DNA of 48,754 bases from Nemertoderma westbladi (GCA_032718475.1 JAUCBJ010006231.1:1-48754), one strand, 5' to 3'; numbered from the stretch's first letter, positions 27,772 through 40,027 are shown. Notes: generated from the sequence alone by a model not told the origin. Program-made: numbers and translations.

Positions 27772-28599
27772 ATGATATATCCGATGCAACGGAAGGCAAC
27801 AGGCTGGACGGGCGGACCGCACCCAATGGGAGAATCTGTACAGCATCCTTCGAATCCATTGGAAGCACAGGCGATGGGAATGGCTACACTAATCGATGCG
27901 CTCAAGACCAGAATCGAGCTACCACCCGTAGAGCCATTTAAATTTGACGGAAGTAGGCCGGAAGAATACCTGCAATTTCGGCGCATGTACAGCAACGAGA
28001 TATTAACTAAGAACCTGACGCAGGCAGAGTGCCTAAAATATCTACAGGTATATACAGGAGGCCCAGCGTACGACATCGTGAGGCAGTATCAGGGCATCGA
28101 GGGTGGCTTCACGACTGCATGGCGGGCCCTAGACAGGGAATACGGGCACCTGGCCAAGATCATCCGGGAAACCCTGAGGGGTATTACATAGGGTGGCCTA
28201 CAGGATAACCCCGTTAGCATAAAGACGTTTGCAAACAAAGTCAAGAAGGCGTTAATCGTGCTGAAAACACTAGATGCACCATACGAACTTAACGCATCTA
28301 ATAATATCACCACGATAGCGCAGGCACTGCCAATCTGGCTGCGCAATAAGTGGAGAAAAATCGCCTTCTCCACCCGGGAGAAGAAGGGTGCGGAACCGGG
28401 CCTAGAGGAAATGTCGAACTTCCTCAACTACGAAGCCAAGTTGATCACGGACCCAGTCTATAGCGAGGATAGTCTGGGAAAGGGACCAAAGACCGAATAT
28501 AGCAGGCCGAAATCAGAACACAACACGGCAAACGCATTGCCAAAGCTTAGACAATCGCTGCCATACGCGCGATGCAGAGGACTGCTAGTCCACATGTAG
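27772..28599 (+). pseudogene. gag: Element 2 DUF1759-like capsid domain with internal TAG
   Basis: LPPVEPFKFDGSRPEEYLQF and CLKYLQVYTGGPAYDIVRQY match the start and middle of the DUF1759 gag domain of BEL/Pao elements. An in-frame TAG lies at 28189-28191. The same frame then continues through FANKVKKALIVLKTL and ALPIWLRNKWRKIA to 28599, where the frame is lost and continues in the 28572 frame. The domain is expected to assemble the particle shell. Confidence 0.8.
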
Positions 28600-29042
28600 C
28601 CGGGGGTAGGGCCACACCATGGAGTGGACAGGGGAAAAATAACAACACAAACAAACATAACCCCAACACGCCCAGTAGGCTGAACCCAAACAATAAGAAC
28701 AGTAGGGATCTAGGCACGAACATAAGTGCGATACGCAGTGCACTGTATAGGGACGGCTATAATCCAAACAACAAATGCCAATTGCATACGAACGCACTTC
28801 ATCAGACCATGAACTGCAGATATTGGCAAGCGTTGCCCAAACAAGATCAGGTAGAATATGCAAGGAAGAGTGGAATCTGTCATCGATGTGTGGCGGGCGG
28901 ACACAGAGCTGATCAATGCAAAGAAACACCAATTAAATTCGGTCAAGGCAAAGGGCAAACAATGGCGACAAGCACCATAGGGGCGAAGAATAGAGGAACG
29001 GTACTACTCGGAGTAGTACCAGTGAGGGTGATCGATCAGTAA
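28572..29042 (+). pseudogene. Element 2 zinc-knuckle region
   Basis: Asn/Pro-rich linker (NNNTNKHNPNTPSRLNPNNK), then CQLHTNALHQTMNC and CHRCVAGGHRADQC, the paired Cys/His knuckles that sit between capsid and protease in BEL/Pao elements and bind RNA. A frameshift follows before the protease frame starting at 29051. Confidence 0.8.
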
Positions 29043-29050
29043 CCACACTG

Positions 29051-30664
29051 ATGCTGGTCGACAGTGGAGCAGCCTTCACATTGGTGGAGAATTGGGTGGC
29101 CGAAGAGATAGGACTAAAGACGAGGCCAAGTAGGATGGCGGTAACAACCATCTCTAGCAAAGATGAGGTCCTGGAGATGAGGACGGGATGGTGCGAGATA
29201 GCAGCGATAGCACCGGGATGCGATTATGGGGTGACCATCGACCCCATCCAGGTAATAGAATCGATCAACATCAACGCCAGGCGACCAACCAACATCGAGG
29301 TCGAACAATACAGATTCCTGGACAGCATCGATTTCTCGATACCAGAGGTGGACGTTAGGAAAGTATCCATCATAGTGGGAATGGACAGCCCGACGGCCCA
29401 CGAGAGAATGCAGACGGTCTTCGGCGAAGACAGACAGCGTGACCCGATGGCAATTTTAACACCATTCGGGTGGATGCTAAGCGGCCCAATTAAAACCAAG
29501 ATTCTGTTTAGGATGTCGGAGACATCAGGGTGCATTTTCGCAGGAACTATGAGGGAGATAGAAGATGAAGGAGCGGAGGAGCAACTCAGGAGACTGCTCA
29601 GACAAGACTTTGAGGGACTAAAGGAGACCGGGGTCGGAACCTCGGTAGAGGATAAACAAGCAATACAAAGTGTGAAGGAGTCGATGAGATGCGACGAGGG
29701 GCGGTACACCATAGGCATGGTGTGGAAACAACCAAAATTACCGCTACCGGAGAACAAGAGAATGGTACTCACGAGGCTTCGTAAACTGAAGCAAATGCTG
29801 AAGCGGAGCACCGAGAAGGATGAGTACATCCACAAGACGATAAGGAAGTATGTCGAGAAAGGATGGGCAGTAGAGTTTCCGGTCGACAAACCAAACACGG
29901 ACAGGACCTATTACCTGCCACTTCACGTGGCTCTAGATCCAAAGAAAGGTAAATTGCAGATGGTAGTTGACGCATCGGCTAAAACCAACAGCAAGTGCCT
30001 AAACGACTATCTGCTGGAGGGCCCAAATATCTATAACTCGGGAATCGAGGTCCTACTGAAATTTAGAAATGGGAGACACGCCTTCACCTGCGACATTGGA
30101 GGCATGTTTAACCAAGTCCATGTGACGGAGGAGGATAGTGACAGCCAGCGCTTCCTATGGTACAACGGCGACGAGGAACTGTCGACAATACCGATGTATA
30201 AGATGGTGGTGCAGAACATGGGGGCCAAGTCGTCCTCATTTACGACGACTGTGGCTGTAAGAGATACAGTAGAGGAGAAAGAGGGGAGGTAGAGCGCCAA
30301 AGCGGTCGATATGATCCGACACGGCTTCTATGTAGACAATGGAATGGAGTCTGGAAACACGGTTAAAGAACTAATGGATACAGGGCGCGAGGTTCGCAAC
30401 ATCCTGAAGGGATCCGGGTTTAACCTGACCAAGTTCCAATCCAGCTCAGAGGAGTTTATGAAAGTCATAGAGGACAGACGGCCAGAGTCGACCATGGATA
30501 ACCCCACAACAGCCAAGGGACAGGACATGGCGAACAAGAGAGTAGAGTCTCAGCAGAAGGCACTGGGGATCGTGTGGAACCGGGAGACTAGACGTGGCAC
30601 TACACACTTCACACTTCTTAAGTGCGACGGCACGGAAGGGGAGGGTGAGGCTCGTCAGGAGTGA
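29051..30664 (+). pseudogene. pol: Element 2 protease and reverse transcriptase, mutated
   Basis: MLVDSGAAFTLVENW holds the aspartic protease DSG. IIVGMDSPTAHERMQ and ILTPFGWMLSGPI are standard BEL/Pao blocks after it. RT blocks follow: RTYYLPLHVALDPKKGK, MVVDASAKTNSKCLNDYL and FTCDIGGMFNQV. An in-frame TAG (30290-30292) interrupts, and the frame continues with RHGFYVDNGMES, where the second catalytic Asp of YVDD is Asn. The A17-type linker begins (KALGIVWNRETRRG) and the frame ends at 30664. RNase H and integrase are missing. The RT is inactive by both stop and active-site change. Confidence 0.88.
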
Positions 30665-31114
30665 ATGGGGTAAAGCGAGTAAGGGTTGAGTATAGAACGC
30701 AGGGGAGATAGTGAGAGGTGGTGTTGAGGCGTGTGGAGAGAGTACGGGTGCGATTCAAATGTGGGGGGGAGGAGTAAGAGGCAGAGTGAGGGACAAAGAG
30801 GTCCGAAAGTGGAGTGGAGTTAGAGTGAAAGTAGAGAGAAGTTAGAGTCAGTTTAGAGTGGAGCGGAGATTTAAAATTGTGTGAGAGGAGTCCACAATTG
30901 TCTCGAACCGAGACGCCAGATGTCTTGGTGCAACATAGATTGGGGTTGCACGAAGAGGGGGTAGTAATATCATACCCAGAGGGAGCAGCCTGGAAAGCCG
31001 ACTCCAAGTAAAAGAACTCCACCCCACACCCGATAGTAGATCGGGTTCCAGCGGAATTGAAGCGCACTCATAGGTGATGCTATCTTCTCACCGGGAAGAT
31101 AGCATGGGGGGGAG
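30665..31114 (+). other. G/A-rich 3' region of element 2 with polypurine tract
   Basis: No recognisable gene; it replaces the RNase H-integrase part. GTGAGAGGTGG-type purine-rich sequence covers the first 200 bp. It ends in a perfect hairpin (31078-31104) and GGGGGGGAG directly before the 3' LTR, a good polypurine primer tract. Confidence 0.6.
31078..31104 (+). promoter_or_regulatory. Perfect 10-bp hairpin directly upstream of the polypurine tract
   Basis: TGCTATCTTC and GAAGATAGCA flank a 7-base loop (TCACCGG). The stem ends six bases before the G-tract and is perfect although the element is otherwise mutated. It could be a plus-strand priming or RNA structure signal; function is not shown. 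Confidence 0.55.
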
Positions 31115-31705
31115 TGTGAGCGGATTCAATTCCTCCTCATTACCCCCACAAAGTTGGGAAGTGGCGCCCTTTTTCAGCAATATTGGAGATACGAGATTGA
31201 TAACAACCAATCTCGTATCACACCCAATAACGGGGATAACACACACCCGAAAAGCCACACAAAGGGAGGTTAGAGGTCAAACCACCTCGAGAGGGCAAAT
31301 AACCAACAGGGGGGGGGGGGGAGCACTCCCACAGAGGTGAGAAGCGTGAAGTAGGTTATCAACCAATAGGAGCGGGGAAAGGCATCCACTGGACAAAGGC
31401 CATAGTAATGTAGGAATGATTAGATATATTATCAATGTGTTGAGATAGCAATTCAGTTATTCCAGTCATTAGTTGAGTGCAGACCGGTGACATCTTGCAC
31501 CATCACCGTCACTACATATTACATATATTATCACTACCGGTACACTGTTATTCCGTCATTATCTATCAACTGTGCTGTTATTTACTATTCAGTTATTCGA
31601 TTATCAATACGAACATCAAAGCGATAACAACAAACTGCTATTTTATCTCAATATCACGGTGACGCGTAGTCTGACAACCGGTCGGGATCCCTTGATCCCG
31701 TCACA
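31115..31705 (+). repeat. Element 2 3' LTR (591 bp)
   Basis: Matches 24583-25189. Differences include 13 rather than 20 G in the homopolymer, a 3-bp deletion in the TTATTATC run, and about six substitutions. Confidence 0.93.
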
Positions 31706-31710
31706 ATGGA

Positions 31711-31999
31711 CGGTAATACATGTTTGAAATTATATAATAAATTGACTTGCCTAGGTAACATAAATGGTCTAACTCTGTACAGCAGTTTACAACAAATCAC
31801 GTGTATATACATACATTAAACTTGAAATAAATTAAAATTTACAGTTTAAAATATATCTGTTACGTAGCTACAGTTTAAAAAGTAGTATCACATACATACA
31901 ATGAAATTTATTTAACAAGGTACAACCAGCTGATGCTTTATCGTGCTAAGTCTGAATAAACCATGGCGTGTCGTTGAATATTGTTTGAGAATGGAGTTC
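31711..31999. other. AT-rich stretch without recognised features
   Basis: Contains TTTAAAATATAT and similar words; no gene or repeat is identified on either strand. Confidence 0.4.
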
Positions 32000-32010
32000 C
32001 AAATTTGTTG

Positions 32011-32627
32011 CCCCCCCCCCCCCCCCCCCCCCCCCCAGTCATGTATTTGCTTCCGCTGCAGGCCATTTATTCCATTTAATAAATACACAATGTTCTAGAA
32101 CATTTTGTTTATCTCATAAGTAGCTTGGCAACAATGCAATGCCTAAATGATAATACTAGTATATTAGTATATTATGGATATTCATACATAACAAAATGTT
32201 CTAGAACATTGCGTAGTTATTAAATAGAATAAATGGCCTGCAGCAGAAGCAAATACATGCAAAATTCAAATGCCCATATCTCAGCTATTTTCCAACCAAA
32301 TTCAAATATTTTCACATATTTGGAATCCTTGCATGGCCAGCTTTACCTCACTATAAGGATGAAGAAGAACTATGGTGGTGCAATATCGACGGAGACACCT
32401 TTTTCTAAACGTTTGTAGCGAAAGAACGAAATCGAAAATAAAAATTCTGGCTCACCCAGCAAGGAGGAGGGAGGTGAAACTAACTCTGTTTCGAATTTCA
32501 TGCAATCTCATTATGATTTGTAAAAAAAATGGGGGGGGGGGGGGGTGGGGGGGAGGGGCCATATACCAGAATAACGTCACTATATTCCAGGACATGGTTT
32601 ATACTAGTGCCGAAACCAAGAACAACT
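32011..32627. mobile_element. Family B repeat, copy 2 (truncated left arm)
   Basis: The left arm starts abruptly after 26 C (32011-32036) and runs to about 32110. The right arm (32193-32340) is its inverted copy, with AATGGCCTGCAG, TGTTCTAGAACA and TTGGAATCCTTGCATGGCCA. The shared downstream sequence continues to a G-run at 32531. The loop between the arms (GATAATACTAGTATATT) preserves the empty site for the insertion seen in copy 1. Confidence 0.65.
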
Positions 32628-32628
32628 A

Positions 32629-33449
32629 CACCATAACCCTTAATACACAACCATTTTAGGGGGTCGGAGCCCCCCCCCCCCCCCCCCCTAATTTTTTTCA
32701 AATTTCAAAAAAATGCTACAAAATTTGGTGTGATGATAGATCGACACCTTTTCTTACTGGTGGCCTGGCCGGATTTTTTAATTTATGAGCTATTTCGATA
32801 CAACAAGCCGTTAAAAATCGTCTATTTCGCAATATTTAGCCACCTCCGTCTGCTTTATTTTTCGTCTTTGGAATGCGATCTAGATATCATTAGAACCGCC
32901 TACATCTGCAGATTCCGAATATGAAACCCATTGTAAATTTCACCAAGAACTTCCGGAGATATTATTAAAATAATAAGGTGTAAATTTTTGTGAGGTAAAT
33001 CGCTATAATTCAAATGTTTTTTTACTCAATTCTAGAATATTAATTATGGGTAATGAAAAAACAAGATGGAGAGTTTTAAACGCTCAGCTAAATAATAATT
33101 AATATTCTAGAATAAAGACAACAAAACATCAGAATTATAGCGATTTACGTCTCTAAATTTACACATTAGTATTTTGATAATATCTTTACCAATTTTTGGT
33201 TAAATTTAAAACGGTTTTTAGATTCGGAATCTACACGCTTCGAATGATATCTAGATTTCATTTCAAAGACTTAAAATAAAATCTACGGGGGTGGTTAAAC
33301 ATTGCTAAATAGACATTTTTTAAGGGATTGTTGTATGGAAATAACTGAGAAATTGATATATAGCATTTTATTGATATTTTAAAAAAATTAGGAGGGGTGA
33401 GGGGGTCTCCGACCCCCTAAAAATGGTTGTTGTATTACGGGTTATGGTG
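32629..33449. mobile_element. Foldback element 'A' copy 2 (TA-flanked)
   Basis: Same ends as copy 1 (CACCATAACCC/GGGTTATGGTG) with TA at 32627-32628 and 33450-33451. It is 821 bp long with inverted halves around GAGAGTTTTAAACGCTC. A run of 19 C lies at 32670-32688; the matching G-run on the right has decayed to GGAGGGGTGAGGGGG. Confidence 0.85.
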
Positions 33450-33512
33450 TAATTTAATATATAATTAATTTAATAATTAATTTAAAGTAATTTAATATAA
33501 CAGGCTTATTTA

Positions 33513-34126
33513 ATGTTGTGCAATGATTTGAATAACTTGCTAGATAGTAGTACTAATTTAACGCCTAAAAGTTGGGTTGTGCAATTAAGAGGAATACTAA
33601 ATGATTTAGGATTTAGTTGGGCTTGGCAAAATCAGGATGTAGGTAATAGTGTTAATACTTTTCTATTCAATGTAAAGCAACGTTTCACTGATCAGTTTGT
33701 GCAATTTTGGAGATCAGAAGTAGCATCGTCCTCAAAAGGAAGATTTTATATAAAGGAAATATTCAAACCCTCTACTTACATTTACGTATTGAGTAATCAT
33801 TTAGCGTTGCGCCGGCGTTTTGCGCAATTTAGATGCTCATCACACGGGCTGAGTATTGAAACGGGACGATGGTGCGGTATAGCTAGGGACCAGCGAATTT
33901 GCAATAAAATATGTGCGATTGTAATTTAGTAGAAGACGAGTACCATTTTCTATTAGGTTGCACTTTTTATCACAGCCTGCGGTGCAGATACTTGGGTATG
34001 AGATATATGGTTTTCCCGAATTTTTTAAAATTTATTGAATTAATGCAAACTGACGATCCTACTAAAGTTTTGAATATTGCGCGATATATTTTTCATGTAT
34101 TTAAATTACGTGCAACTGTTAGCTAA
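33513..34126 (+). pseudogene. LINE ORF2 C-terminal fragment with frameshift
   Basis: The first frame (33513-33929) contains WVVQLRGILNDLGFSWAWQN, FYIKEIFKPSTYIYV and RRRFAQFRCSSHGLSIETGR, followed by RDQRICNK. The second (33911-34126) continues with CDCNLVEDEYHFLLGCTFYH. Together these match the C-terminal region after the RT in a LINE type common in corals, molluscs and fishes (SSHxLxIETGRW, RxCxxC, EDExHFLLxCPxY), a zinc-binding segment. One frameshift near 33915 splits the cysteine pair. It is a different family from the (TAG)n LINEs. No RT part, tail or target duplication was found. Confidence 0.65.
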
Positions 34127-34304
34127 CTACTGTATACTGTCTATTGGAAATGTTTAATTTACTGAAATTGTTGATAATATTATGTATGTATATGTACAAC
34201 AGGGGCTTTAAGTAGCCCGATCGTTGATTAATATTAATAATTAACTTAAATATTGCTTAATTAAAGTGTTTCCTGATGTTCATTTTGAATTTAATTTCTT
34301 GGTA

Positions 34305-34720
34305 GTACTACAGGTACTTGTGTTTTGGGCACACCCCCCACCAAATTTTTTTTACTAGCTAGTTTTTGTTACTTTTTTGTATGTTCTAGAGCATATTATC
34401 TATTCATTTAATATAAAAATGTTGTCCTGAAACAAATTTGTCTTGTTCTAGAACATTACTTTAAACAAAAATTAATAGACGATATGTTCTAGAACATTTT
34501 TTAAAAAAGTAAGAAAAACTAGCTTTGATAACAACAAAAAAACCTAAATAATTAATTTTGTTCTAGACCAACAATAATTTTCTCTAGAACAAAATAAATA
34601 AAAAAAATGAATAGATATTATGTTCTAGAACATTTTTAAAAAAAGTAATACAAACTAGCTATTTTAAACGTTTTCGGGGGTGTGCGTGTTGCCCAAAACA
34701 AAGTAGTTCCAGCTAGCTTT
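34305..34720. mobile_element. Small inverted-repeat element, about 410 bp
   Basis: GTGTTTTGGGCACACCCCC with ACTAGCTAGTTT on the left and the reverse complement of TGTTTTGGGCA-type sequence with AACTAGCTA on the right form inverted halves. Each carries TGTTCTAGAACA-like palindromes and ATCTATTCATTT. Exact ends and target duplication were not resolved. Confidence 0.5.
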
Positions 34721-34850
34721 CTTGTTTCCAGCAGGTTCTGCTGTAAATCCGCGACCTCCATTATCGTATTCAGCAGTTGATCATGTGTCTCTAAAGTGTA
34801 CCTTGTATCCAGTGAGTACTCACTTTGAGTATCCATACTCACTGAGTATC
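34721..34850. other. Short interval with a small inverted repeat
   Basis: GAGTACTCACTTTGAGTATC and ACTCACTGAGTATC make overlapping small inverted repeats at 34811-34850. No gene. Confidence 0.35.
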
Positions 34851-37490
34851 AGGACAGTAGCCCCTCGGGATTTTATATCTCAGCAATTCTATGTTTTTGA
34901 ATGATAGCTAGTGTTTTTTTACAAGCTAGTATTTTTTAAAATCATAAAATTAATGTGAAAAAATGGATATTTCAGGTATAAACTGGTTGTAGAATACTGT
35001 ATATTAATGACTAAAATAATTTTCAAAAAACTAGCTACCATGAAAAATGTCTAATTTGGTTCTAGAACATTCACCAAAAGGGCATTATTGAAAAGTCATT
35101 TCTGGTAACGCACGGAATATGAACGCTCCTTTGTTCGTTTTTGTTCGCTTAAATTGATATTATAGTATTACCAAGTTGATGAAATTATTCTATATCACTA
35201 ACTAATTAATTTTTCATTTTTATTTTCAGTCCTAACATTATATTAATGGAAATAATTCCATATTTAGTTTCGGTAACGCCGGATTGAACTTTGACAAAAA
35301 AAAATAGACCAAAATGGTAATCTCAATATCATTCGAGTTCCCCTACTAAACTGGTTTAAAAATTGTGTACTGGTAGAGCAATAACCCATCTAACTGCTCC
35401 ATTAATTTTAACGATCAAAGTCAAAGAGAAAGTGGAAAACTTTCAATTTTACTAAATGTGGCTCCCGTAACGCACGGAAAGTAACGCACGGATATTTGGA
35501 GTTCAAAATTTCTCAATATCAAATGATGGACAGCACTAATTACGTGCCATATGATGGATAAATTAACAAAATTAATGTAGTATAAAATGATATATTTCTT
35601 CAGACACCCATTCAACTATTAGAAAGCCATTTAAACGAAACTGCTCCTCAAAATGTACCCTGAATAATTACTACTGTAGTAAAGTTATCACTGATATGGT
35701 TTTCACTGGGCTTCTACAGTCAGTATGTAGGCAAGCCTTTATGGTTTATTAACAATAAACCATAATAATCCTATAGGCTATGGAAGAGCGCTGGACTATA
35801 CTGTAGACTGTAGCGACAGTCTAAAAGAAAGAAACAAATTAAATACATTCATTAGTCTTAATGGTCTTCAGTTATTATTGCATTATTATTGCGTTGAAAG
35901 TTCCTTCACCCCCTATCTGGGATGGGTATGCAAAACATAAAACATTGCATAACTTCAGAACTGAGTACAGGAATAAAATATGGCTGTATGTAATACACCC
36001 AGATACCTAAACTAATGGAAATAAAGTTTATTTTAATTATTAAAATAGGCCTAATATCAACCCTCACATCAACTCTCACATCTACAGTAACAGTCTAATA
36101 AAAGGCATTGTCCGGAATTATATACATGTCCGGTATTTTACCAGGTAGTCAAATTCCAGACAGTCAATTTATAAAATGAAAACCACCCAGTTACAAAAAA
36201 CAGTTGAACTGAATGGTAACAATTTGGTTTTATAGTGAACTACAATAGCATCTTGTACAGATGCAAACATAATATCACGAATTAAAGCAATTTAAAGTGT
36301 CCCAAATTAAGAAAAAAGGAAATTTTGTCCGGAATTTGAATAGTCAACCCTACACAATACATTACAATAATTTAATACATTACTGCATTATGGGGCATTA
36401 GCCTAATCTAATAGTACCAGCTGCCAGCAGACCAGTAGTCAATAATAGTCATGCTCATAGTTCAGTAGTTACATTTTGTTTTTGTTGGCCTACACTATAC
36501 TATACTACTTTTGTAGGCCTGTACAACCTGTACCATTATGAGCCTAGGCCTAGATTACCCTAAAAACAGTCCTTTGGTCCCAGTAGGATAGGCTGGCCTA
36601 AGTAGCCTTTCTTAAGTAGCTTTTCTAACTAATTGTCAGTGCACCGGTATAGACTGGACCTAATACAGTGTACAGTGTATAATGAAAAGGCTAGGCTTGA
36701 ATGTTGTAAGAGTCGACTTACTCTACATACACAACACAATCATGTCATACTGTATGTCATACCGGTACAATACTACTGTTGTACATTGGTCATCATTCCT
36801 CATTTACATCCAAGAGGGTCGAAAGAAATTTAATAGTAACGCACGGAACTGATAATATGTAACGCATGGAATAACTTTGACGTCCAAATTCGGTACAAAG
36901 AAACCCGAAAATGATAACACAAACAAATAGGGAGGGATCAAAATGCTCAAAACCCGAACTTTTAAAAGTTTGAAGTCACTAATCCAATTGGAAGAATCAA
37001 AAAAATAAACTTTTGTACAAAAAAAGTAACGCACGGAAAGTAACGCACAGAATCGAACAGGGGGTGCTAGAACTCCTATTTCTAACGGGATACACAAGGA
37101 ATGGATAGTGCAGATCGATTCCTTACCACTCAAAACATGGGGTTTCAAAAAAACCGCACACAAAAAGGACGATTATTAAAGCATTTTAATGGAAGTTAAT
37201 TTGCACTTCTTAAGATTTTTTTTTGTGGCATGTTGCACGACACATTTTTAAAGTTTTCAAATTTATTGAAGGATCCAATAACGTTAGTTTAAACGCAACA
37301 AAATATGTGATTTAATATATGCTTTACACAATAGCACAAAAAAAATCGGAAAATTGAAACATGTTTTTGAAGTTAAAAATGTTACACCTTTTCAATAATG
37401 CCCAAAAGCAAAAAACTCAAAAACACAGAAAATAAAGGATAAAGGATAAAAAAACTCATACGGAGGGCTCTTTCCGGTGGGCTACTGTCC
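34851..37490. mobile_element. Outer inverted-repeat pair GGACAGTAGCCC, possible DNA element
   Basis: GGACAGTAGCCC at 34851 and GGGCTACTGTCC ending near 37490 are perfect 12-bp inverted ends. They enclose a second inverted pair (35078/37404). The two pairs may mark nested elements or outer and inner terminal motifs of one element. No transposase-like frame is visible inside, so it would be non-autonomous. No convincing target duplication. Confidence 0.4.
35078..37404. mobile_element. TIR element (GGGCATTATTGAAAAG ends) with repeated GTAACGCACGGA motif
   Basis: GGGCATTATTGAAAAG at the left and its reverse complement at the right (37389-37404) form a 16-bp inverted pair with AAAA on the outer side of each end. 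Inside, GTAACGCACGGA or one-base variants occur seven times: 35105, 35467, 35481, 36837, 36859, 37026 and 37040. These cluster towards both ends, as subterminal transposase-binding repeats do. The interior has no credible gene; a 119-codon minus frame at 36804-37163 has no recognisable features. Confidence 0.5.
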
Positions 37491-37510
37491 ATGATATTCT
37501 ATGGACACAT

Positions 37511-37588
37511 TTTGATCAAACTTTGATCAATGTTTGATCAAAGTTTGATCAATGTTTGATCAAAGTTTGATCAATGTTTGATCAAAGG
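37511..37588. repeat. TTGATCAA palindromic tandem repeat (11/22-bp period)
   Basis: Seven TTGATCAA palindromes at 11-bp spacing, alternating between GTTTGATCAAA and CTTTGATCAAT contexts. Confidence 0.85.
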
Positions 37589-37599
37589 AATGCTTTTTG

Positions 37600-39330
37600 A
37601 GAGCGGGACTGTAGAGCCATCCAGCGAAACGGATATCATGGTTCCTCATGGATCTCAGATTTAAATTAATTGATTAACATTTTTAAAACGATAATGTGTA
37701 ATTATTGGTGCACGCTTTTGGAGGTAAACGATAAGTAGTGATAGTTTGCCGTAATATAAATTATCTTGGCTGGACGATAGGAAAAAAACATTATTATCCA
37801 CACAGACCACCAATCTACCACCCCCCGTGCTAATTTCGGGTCAGGGAGGTATAAAAAAGCTAATAACTACGGTTTTTAGCCGGAAAAATGCCAGGTTGGG
37901 TGCCTACAGGTCTGGGTTTTGGGTGTGTAGTCGACTTACAGGAGTACTCCAGGTTCGTCAAGATCGCCTATAGGTTTCAAGGGAGCTGGACTCGGGGAAA
38001 CTTTAGCAAATAATTTAAAATCTAACTAAAAGACAAATAGATCCACTTGATTAAGCCAAAGCGTCATTAACCCCTTGTCAACGATAACATATTGTTATTT
38101 CCGGAGATTAGCATTACAATTCAAAACCATTATAATTGTAGAAGACAATAATCCCGCATGGCCCTCGGGGTAAAAACCTAATCTCGAAGAAAATATCAAT
38201 AATTATAATTATATACTCTGTCAACCACTTAATCTTATCAATTATTTATTTAAATTCGTGATAATGTTATTGTCATTCTTCGCAGTAAGATATAAAGTTG
38301 TAGCCAAAAAGATGTACTACCATAGCTGATGATGATGACAGCTCTGTGATATTATAATTATATATAAGGGAGGGGGGGGGGGGGGGTGATTCTATACCTC
38401 CTTAAATAAAGACTTATAATCCGCCATGTGTGAGATTCTGGCAGGGTTGAATATATTTTAATTGCCAAATAGTGCAGATAAGGCGATAAGTGTAATAATA
38501 TATATTCGGTATATCGATCATAAAAAATACTTAACGAAGTTAAATTATTACTCAATTGGTAAATTATGTGTTTATGATTGGGTTAAATGTATCGCATAGC
38601 ACCAAATAATTCGTTGTATTTTATTGGAGTGTGTTCATGACAACATGATTGCATTGCGTTGTATTCAAATTACAATAGACAGTGAAGGTTTAATTGGAGG
38701 TTTTTGAGAAATAGTTGAGCTTCTAATAAACCAATTTTACGCATACTAAATAAGTGAAACCTTTATTAAGCTTATACGCGTGTGTTATTGTTCGCTTTAC
38801 AATACTTTTATTAATTCATAACTTTATTATACTGGCAGTTACATTATAATTTGTTGCCAACAGGACATTATTCTGTGTAATGGGCGATAAAATCTCCCGC
38901 TAATCCACAAAAAACTTTATAATATATTGTCACCGACAGAAAGCGCCCCGCATTTCACTCTTGTCATAAAAGTTTTTTACCGAAAGGAATACTTGGATAA
39001 TTACTTATGTTATTTCTATGCAATTATCAAGAGCTTACTATATGATTACATACAGGTGAGTGAGTGAGTAGTACATATATGTTATTTTTACATATAAACT
39101 CCCATCCCCCACCATTCGGAGATAGTATTACTCGCTTCCGTAACGGTCGTATGATCATGGAACCCATTCTGGCGCGTAGAACGATAATTGAAAAGTTTTC
39201 AAAAATAAAGATAGAGACATCGGGCTGTTATCTTTGTTGACATTTCAAAGCAAAGAACTTTGAATTTTGACATTTTAAAGGCTTTTTTTTCGTCTTCTAT
39301 TCAGTATCCAATCACTAGTATCCTAAGTTT
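37600..39330. other. Interval without recognised genes
   Basis: AT-rich sequence with many stops in all frames. The only notable item is a run of 15 G at 38372-38386. GGGTAAAAACC and CCCCGTGCTAATTTCGGG-like words near 37820-38180 do not form a recognisable element. Confidence 0.4.
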
Positions 39331-39334
39331 TAGC

Positions 39335-39885
39335 ATTGAGGATGAATTCAGCTTATTGGGATCATGGATTTGGAGGTCATAAAACGGCCTTCGAACACAC
39401 AAGGGGTCCGGCCGTATTGCATGGGCTTTCCACAATTTGAAAGTCACACAGGATTAATCGGAAACTTAAGGTCCGATTATTTAGAGCAGCAGTAGTTCCA
39501 GTACTCCTCTACGGGAGTCCATGCTGGGCTCTACTGTGCTGAGGACACCAAATCTCAGGATGACACATTTACAAGAATGCTACGCCTGATTCACTGTGTC
39601 AAGTACAATGCACACATCTCCAAACAGACACTAGATAACATTGGAGGTGGCGGTGTATCGTTGGTTCCCCCAAGCTTGACATTTGAACAAAGCCGCTTCG
39701 CAAGACATTGCTTTCGCTGTGAGGACCAGCTATAACTCTCTTGAGTCGCCGCTTAAAGGACACTGGCCTTGAAGATACGTATAATCGCGCGAAAGTAACG
39801 GGGTATTGGGAGATGAGACGGCGAAATTTTTACCAAAATCCGGCATAGCATTCTCAATGCACTCTGCATCACCGCAAGCCGATAG
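39335..39885 (+). pseudogene. Old LINE fragment (copy 3 of the (TAG)n LINE)
   Basis: Similar to the 3' part of copies 1 and 2: TTGGGATCATGGATTTGG, AACTTAAGGTCCGATTATTT, AGAATGCTACGCCTGATTCA and CCCCCAAGCTTGACA all have close counterparts at 2440-2770. It carries many indels and a deletion near 39730, and its end (CAAGCCGATAGAGG) has lost the TAG tail. It is clearly older than the other two copies. Confidence 0.8.
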
Positions 39886-40027
39886 AGGATTGCTTGATTG
39901 TTGTACAAATTGTTTTCCTAACAACCATATCAAATCAATGTGCAGCCTAAATGCAGCAGGCTAATTATTATAGATATATAGATGCCACCATGACTGCTTT
40001 CATTGATAAAGAGGTGCCATTGAGTAG

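Larger units (their letters stand above)
24583..31705 (+). mobile_element. Defective BEL/Pao LTR retrotransposon (element 2), 7.1 kb
   Basis: Direct repeats with TGTGAGCGG...CCCGTCACA ends flank a plus-strand BEL/Pao interior, with a 5-bp duplication ATGGA (24578-24582 and 31706-31710). The interior has a gag region, DUF1759-like capsid, zinc knuckle, aspartic protease and RT, but ends shortly after the RT and lacks RNase H and integrase. At least three in-frame stops and several frameshifts are present. LTRs differ by about six substitutions, a 3-bp indel and poly(G) length. It can have moved only with help from another BEL element, or it decayed after insertion. Confidence 0.92.
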
